A program made the translations under genes and the position numbers. Shown one piece after another: positions 60,228 to 64,000 of a stretch of 64,000 bases of DNA; positions within the stretch are counted from its first letter, which is position 1, and every line of letters starts with the position of its first letter. The stretch is from NCBI RefSeq assembly GCF_900109685.1, contig NZ_FOBB01000002.1:552085-616084 (forward strand), given 5' to 3'. Under the pieces are notes generated by a model. The model was not told the DNA's origin and ran no database searches. It saw nothing but the letters and a program-made list of their open reading frames with translations. The stretch comes from Chitinophaga rupis. GTDB lineage: Bacteria; Bacteroidota; Bacteroidia; Chitinophagales; Chitinophagaceae.

Positions 60228-62117
60228 TTATCCGTTCATTACAGGAATGGCCAGTGCTCCGGTTTTAGGTGCAGGTGCCTCATTATTTGCATACAGGCCG
60301 GCAATCTTACGCTCAACCAGTGTGCATAATACATGCAGCAGGTGCATGTGCAGCTCCTGTATGCGGGCGGTATTACCGGAAGGTACTATCAGGCCAATGT
60401 CTGCATAGTCTGCGGCCGGGCCGCCATCCTTACCTAACAATGCAATACAGGTCATTTGCTGCTGATGCGCTGCTTCCATGGCCAGCAAAATATTGTTTGA
60501 ATTACCGCTGGTGCTAAGGCAAAGCAGTATGTCGCCCTTACGGCCTAATGCCTGCACCTGGCGGGAAAATACCTGGTCGTACCCATAGTCATTAGACCAT
60601 GCGGTGAGCACGGCAGAATCGGCGGTAAGCGCAATGGCCGGCATGCCCGGACGATCGGGGATCTCAAACCGGCCTACCAGCTCGGCTGCAAAATGCTGGC
60701 TTTGCGAGGCGGAACCGCCGTTGCCGCATACCAGGATCTTTTTACCGTGCAGCAGGCAGCGGTACATTTGGCGTGCAGCTTCCTGCAAAGGCGCCCGCAG
60801 CTGCTGTTTGCAAACGGTAATGGTATTTACCAGGTTTTCAAAAGCATTATCTATGAGCGAGAGATCTTCCGGCAGTGTGCTGTTCACTGCAATGCTATGG
60901 TTCAGGATCACTTTTTCATATACGTTATTCATGAGGTGCGCTACGCGCTGCCAGGTGAATAAGGTTTGTACACGTTTAACCGCGTTCGCGCTCATTTCCT
61001 GCAGCAGCGTTCTGTTAAGCAGCAGCTCACTGATCTTTTCTGCCAGCGCATCCGGGTTTTGCGGGGGTACCAGCAAGCCGGTCTTCCCATCCAGCACACT
61101 GTATTTAATACCGCCTACGTTGGCGCCAATAACTGGTGTACCGCAGGCCATGGCTTCCAGTGGCGTAATACCAAAGGGCTCATACCAGGGTGTGGTAATG
61201 AACAGGTCAGCCGCTGCGTAATAATATTTCAGCTCATCGCGGGTACGCTGGCCTGCAAAGGTTACACAGGCCGCTACACCCAGGTCTTTAGCCAGCTGCT
61301 TTAAGCGGGCTATTTCCGGGTCGCGGGCTCCATCTTCCCCGCCAACAATGATCAGGCGCACCTTAGCGCCGGTATATTTTAGCTTAGGTAAAGCTGCTAT
61401 TACATTATCCACACCTTTGCGCGGTACCATACGGCCCAGCTGCAGCAACACTATTTCCTGCGGGGCTAATTTTAACCGCATACGCGCAATCTGTTTATCC
61501 ACGGGATACATTTCATCCGGGTTCACCCCGCCGGGAATAATGCTGATCTTATTGGCCGGCGCCTGGTAATACTGCATCAGGTCTTCCTTATCCTGCGGGC
61601 ATTCTGCAATAATGCAGTCGGCCTGGCGAATAGCTTCTTTTTCAATTGTTATGCGCTCTGCAGGAAATTTATCCTGCTCGCCCTGATGCAAACGGCGAAT
61701 GTGCCCTAAGGCATGGAAGGTTACTACGAAGGGAATGTGCAGCATCTGCTTCAGATCCACCGCTACCTGTGCCGACATAAAAAAGTTGGCGTGCACCAGC
61801 TTGTAGGTGATGCCGTGCTCCTGTATGAACCGGATCATGTTATCCCGGAAGGCTGCCATGTAGGGCAGCAGCTGCTCTTTAGGAATGATTTGAGCGGGGC
61901 CTGCATCCACATGTACGATCCTTACGCCGGTTGCCCATTGCAGGCATTGCGGCAGCTGCGCATTTTCACGACGGGTAAAGATATCTACTTCATATCCTTT
62001 CTTAACCAGCTGCCTGGCCAGCTCTCCCACATAGACATTTTGCCCGCCGGCATCTACGCCACCAATAGTGGAAAGGGGAGAGGCGTGTTCACTAATGAAT
62101 GCGATCCGTGATTTCAT
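60228..62117 (-). CDS. gmhA: Fusion of GT4 glycosyltransferase and phosphoheptose isomerase (GmhA)
   Basis: A 629-residue two-enzyme protein. Residues 1-410 are a GT4 glycosyltransferase: SPLSTIGGVDAGGQNVYVGE (13-32, sucrose-synthase-like loop), HRLHQGEQDK region near 140-150, LQLGRMVPRKGVDNVI (226-240) and EPFGITPLE with the E-x7-E pair (Glu313, Glu321). Residues 440-610 are a SIS-domain GmhA: LVCGNGGSASQSQHFAAELV (462-481), CLSTSGNSNNI (533-543) and RIQELHMHLLHVL (585-597). The expected catalytic Glu479 and His590 are conserved. GmhA makes heptose 7-phosphate from sedoheptulose 7-phosphate. No separate gmhA is in the operon. The GT4 may be the enzyme that uses or primes the heptose glycan. 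Confidence 0.9.
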   Translation of the reverse strand: MKSRIAFISEHASPLSTIGGVDAGGQNVYVGELARQLVKKGYEVDIFTRRENAQLPQCLQWATGVRIVHVDAGPAQIIPKEQLLPYMAAFRDNMIRFIQEHGITYKLVHANFFMSAQVAVDLKQMLHIPFVVTFHALGHIRRLHQGEQDKFPAERITIEKEAIRQADCIIAECPQDKEDLMQYYQAPANKISIIPGGVNPDEMYPVDKQIARMRLKLAPQEIVLLQLGRMVPRKGVDNVIAALPKLKYTGAKVRLIIVGGEDGARDPEIARLKQLAKDLGVAACVTFAGQRTRDELKYYYAAADLFITTPWYEPFGITPLEAMACGTPVIGANVGGIKYSVLDGKTGLLVPPQNPDALAEKISELLLNRTLLQEMSANAVKRVQTLFTWQRVAHLMNNVYEKVILNHSIAVNSTLPEDLSLIDNAFENLVNTITVCKQQLRAPLQEAARQMYRCLLHGKKILVCGNGGSASQSQHFAAELVGRFEIPDRPGMPAIALTADSAVLTAWSNDYGYDQVFSRQVQALGRKGDILLCLSTSGNSNNILLAMEAAHQQQMTCIALLGKDGGPAADYADIGLIVPSGNTARIQELHMHLLHVLCTLVERKIAGLYANNEAPAPKTGALAIPVMNG

Positions 62118-62173
62118 AATACGTAACAGTTAAAGTTAAATGATGAGGTTTCCGGCAGATTGCTTATTGTCCC

Positions 62174-63181
62174 TTATTCAGAAACGGCTGTTTGTAATGC
62201 TGCTACAGTTCTTAAAGGTTGTTGCTGCATTGCTATAGCTTTATGAAAAGTATGTGACCAGTCTGTTGTAAAGCGGTGAATGTTAAAACGGCGTTGCGCT
62301 GTTTCCTGCCCGGCCCTGCCTATACAGTTGGCTAGGCCATGATTGTCCAGCAATCCCTGCATTTTTTGTATGAGGTAATTGATGTCTGTATGTACATATC
62401 CATTCTCTCCGTTTACGATCACAGTGGGTAATTCAGTTGTTGCGAGGCCTACTACAGGCACGCCCTGCATCATGGCTTCACATACGGCCAGGCCCAGGCT
62501 GGTGTGCCTTACGGGGTGAAAATAAAAACGGTAGCGGCTACGGAATTCCGGAAGCTGCGGATGCAGCACTTCTCCCAAACCATGATTGCCATTACCCATA
62601 CCAACCAGGTCAAGCGGCAGGTGTTTGCTTACCTGCTGATAAAGGTCCCAGCCCAGTGTACGGCCCCTGTCCGGCAGGTGGTTCACTACTACCAGGCCCC
62701 TTGCCAGGTCACCGTTGTAAGGCACTGCTGCATCTATAACACCGTGCTCAATTACCGTGGTGGGTGTATGCCCGTTGTTCCACATGAGCTGATTATAGTA
62801 CGTAACGTGCACTAACAGGATGGAGGGATCATTAACTACATGCCGTGTGTTGCAGGCGCTGCCGGCAGGCGTGTTATGCTCCAGGTAAATACGGGGCAGC
62901 TGCCGCTGCGCTTCGGATAACACTTCATACTGATCCTGCAGGTAATTACGCTCCGACTGAAAAAGGATGCAATCAAACTGCATGTTCTTTACTTCTGCTG
63001 CAGGCACTTCATGCACATTATTACCGAAGGGGAAAGTTGCGCCCCTTCCATAATAACCTTCCGTGCGGCTTTCATTTACCGGGATATAAATATCATAATC
63101 GCCCTGCGAGAGATAGTAGAGATAGCTGCCATGTATATGCCACGTGAATATTTTCAAAGCTGGCTTCCGCTGTGTTTGCAT
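62174..63181 (-). CDS. GT4-like glycosyltransferase
   Basis: This 335-residue protein starts MQTQRKPALKIFTWHIHGSY (ATG at 63179-63181; the frame stays open 18 codons upstream through AT-rich non-conserved sequence). The C-terminal half is GT-B donor domain: FYFHPVRHTSLGLAVCEAMM has an E-containing EX7E-like motif, then GVPVVGLATTELPTVIVNGE. The N-terminal part (IYLEHNTPAGSACNTRHVVN) is typical of proteins acting on heptose or mannose glycans. It is the first gene of the minus-strand heptose operon, 56 bp before the fusion gene. Specificity unknown. Confidence 0.83.
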   Translation of the reverse strand: MQTQRKPALKIFTWHIHGSYLYYLSQGDYDIYIPVNESRTEGYYGRGATFPFGNNVHEVPAAEVKNMQFDCILFQSERNYLQDQYEVLSEAQRQLPRIYLEHNTPAGSACNTRHVVNDPSILLVHVTYYNQLMWNNGHTPTTVIEHGVIDAAVPYNGDLARGLVVVNHLPDRGRTLGWDLYQQVSKHLPLDLVGMGNGNHGLGEVLHPQLPEFRSRYRFYFHPVRHTSLGLAVCEAMMQGVPVVGLATTELPTVIVNGENGYVHTDINYLIQKMQGLLDNHGLANCIGRAGQETAQRRFNIHRFTTDWSHTFHKAIAMQQQPLRTVAALQTAVSE

Positions 63182-63653
63182 ACTGCTCTGTTTACTGATA
63201 GAAATTGTTTGATAAAAAATTCGTTCAAGAAACAAACCAAACGCTTTAATTATAATATCTGCTATAATTGCGCGTACGGCGGGTTGCAGGGGAGTGACGC
63301 CGGACCGGAAAAAAAGATATGGCTGAAACGCTTTACAGAAGCGCTTCTATAAATGATTGTGTAAAAACCAGATAAATGTTTTGATTACAGCAAATAATAA
63401 AATGAAATACAATCCACAAGTTGATGAATTGAGAATAATGTTCCACGCAGTGTACAGGATTGTACAATTCAGTGCTACAGCGGAGTTTGGCGGAATGGAG
63501 TAGTTGGCAGTTGGCAGTTAGCAGTTGGAAGTTTGCAGTTAGCGGTTAGTAGTTAGTTGTTAGTAGTTAGTGTTAGTTGTTGGCGATTGGCGGGTGTGGA
63601 AAGAGGAGCGCACACTAAACAACGAGTGCAAGTGTTTAGTGTGCGCAATGTAA
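63182..63653. repeat. Gene-free region with GTTGGCA/GTTAGCA heptamer satellite
   Basis: The part 63503-63597 on the plus strand is an imperfect heptamer array (GTTGGCA, GTTAGCA, GTTGGAA, GTTTGCA, GTTAGCG, GTTAGTA, then GTTAGTT variants). The rest (63240-63480) is AT-rich with no gene; it should contain the promoter of the minus-strand heptose operon but no clear TAnnTTTG is visible. A hairpin follows at 63608-63646. Confidence 0.7.
63608..63646. terminator. Hairpin after the truncated oxidoreductase gene
   Basis: GCGCACACTAAAC (63608-63620) pairs perfectly with GTTTAGTGTGCGC (63634-63646), 13 bp, loop 13. On the minus strand it follows the stop of the 63654-64000 gene by 7 bases. The trailing sequence is CT-rich rather than a pure T-run. 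Confidence 0.65.
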
Positions 63654-64000
63654 TTACACCAATTTCATATTGAGGGGATCCCAGGTAATGACCTTTTTCT
63701 GAAAATAACTTTCATTGCAGGAGAGGGCGGGCGCGGCTGCTCTGAAGCCGAACACGGCATCTTCCACCACGGGCTTGCCTGTTCTGATGGCGTCAAAAAA
63801 ATGAGTGAAATGATCGAGATGCTCATCGTACCCATCCGGCGCTTTAAAATTAATATCTTCTTTACGGGGGCTTCGTCTTTGCGCTGCGGTCCATTTAGCG
63901 TCGTATTCTTTTTGCATTTCCTGCTGCATGGCTTTGGAGAATGTAAATACAGAATCATAGCCGCCAAAGCCGGGCGCTTCCGGCATAATGCTGTGGCGGA
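63654..64000 (-). CDS. Gfo/Idh/MocA family oxidoreductase, C-terminal part only
   Basis: The frame is open to the window edge, so this is the last 115 codons of a longer gene. The visible part ends with DEHLDHFTHFFDAIRTGKPV, EDAVFGFRAAAPALSCNESY and FQKKVITWDP, the typical end of Gfo/Idh/MocA dehydrogenases (NFxxAIRxGxxP... then CN-S/A-x-x-Y...). By analogy with 20780-22078 it is probably exported by Tat, but the N-terminus is outside the window. The in-frame ATG at 63986 is an internal Met, not a start. Confidence 0.85.
   Translation of the reverse strand, partial: RHSIMPEAPGFGGYDSVFTFSKAMQQEMQKEYDAKWTAAQRRSPRKEDINFKAPDGYDEHLDHFTHFFDAIRTGKPVVEDAVFGFRAAAPALSCNESYFQKKVITWDPLNMKLV

Noticed and set aside
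1..64000. Prophage, integrative element or insertion sequence
   Set aside because: No integrase, transposase, phage structural gene or tRNA-flanking repeat is seen; the tRNA-Cys 3' end is not repeated in the window.

Overview
The window looks like a chromosomal segment of a Bacteroidota member, most probably Chitinophagaceae (Chitinophaga-like). Evidence: a SusC/SusD pair, a PorP/SprF protein beside a very large secreted protein with a type B type IX secretion (T9SS) C-terminal domain, DUF1080 and Gfo/Idh/MocA proteins, a 1,068-residue DUF2723 protein, Bacteroidota-type promoters (TTTG, 19 bp, TAnnTTTG, exact in front of the tRNA gene) and few Shine-Dalgarno sites. I see no prophage, integrase, transposase, CRISPR array or rRNA gene.

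Layout. 1-5.6 kb: a surface polysaccharide cluster (truncated flippase, three GT2 glycosyltransferases in a tight operon, a methyltransferase, a GT4). 5.6-10.2 kb: a YfhO membrane protein, a small membrane protein overlapping a queuosine-precursor transporter, and a second methyltransferase. 10.3-15.2 kb: a SusC/SusD pair without adjacent enzymes. 15.6-20 kb: housekeeping genes (NUDIX, CorA, dapF, nucleoside phosphorylase, tRNA-Cys, GNAT). 19.9-30 kb: DUF1080 hydrolase with a Tat-type oxidoreductase, a TipAS-type MerR regulator, a MoxR-like ATPase with a VWA protein, an SDR with an AraC regulator, and a periplasmic sugar isomerase-like protein. 30-36 kb: DUF2723 protein, SAM hydroxide adenosyltransferase, a 47-residue His/Tyr-rich lipoprotein and an alpha/beta hydrolase. 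36-42 kb: PorP/SprF plus the 1,623-residue T9SS cargo. 42-53 kb: two GH43 lipoproteins, TPM/YgcG protein, DinB, OmpA lipoprotein, lipid kinase, App1-type phosphatase, zinc alcohol dehydrogenase, MFS transporter. 53-63 kb: two convergent operons for heptose glycan synthesis. 63.6 kb to the end: a truncated Gfo/Idh/MocA gene.

The most coherent pathway is at 53-63 kb. It holds phosphoheptose isomerase (GmhA) as the C-terminal half of a GT4 glycosyltransferase, GmhB, bifunctional HldE, two GT9 heptosyltransferases, a GT2, another GT4 and a NodU/CmcH carbamoyltransferase. Together they could make ADP-heptose, transfer it and possibly carbamoylate the product. The GT4-GmhA fusion is the most unusual protein architecture here.

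The intergenic DNA is unusual. It is a mosaic of a few recurring words: GTTGGCA-type heptamers, AATTACGAATT blocks, a purine-rich word beginning TGCAGCGGAGATTGG, ATGGTCCAT blocks and near-identical terminator hairpins. One element of about 105 bp occurs twice in opposite orientation (18144-18250 and 28668-28772). A composite element carrying a terminator occurs twice in the same orientation (17946-18120 and 29840-30027). Several of these blocks begin inside or within a few bases of stop codons. The heptamer and purine words read on the same strand at every site seen, whatever the direction of the neighbouring genes.
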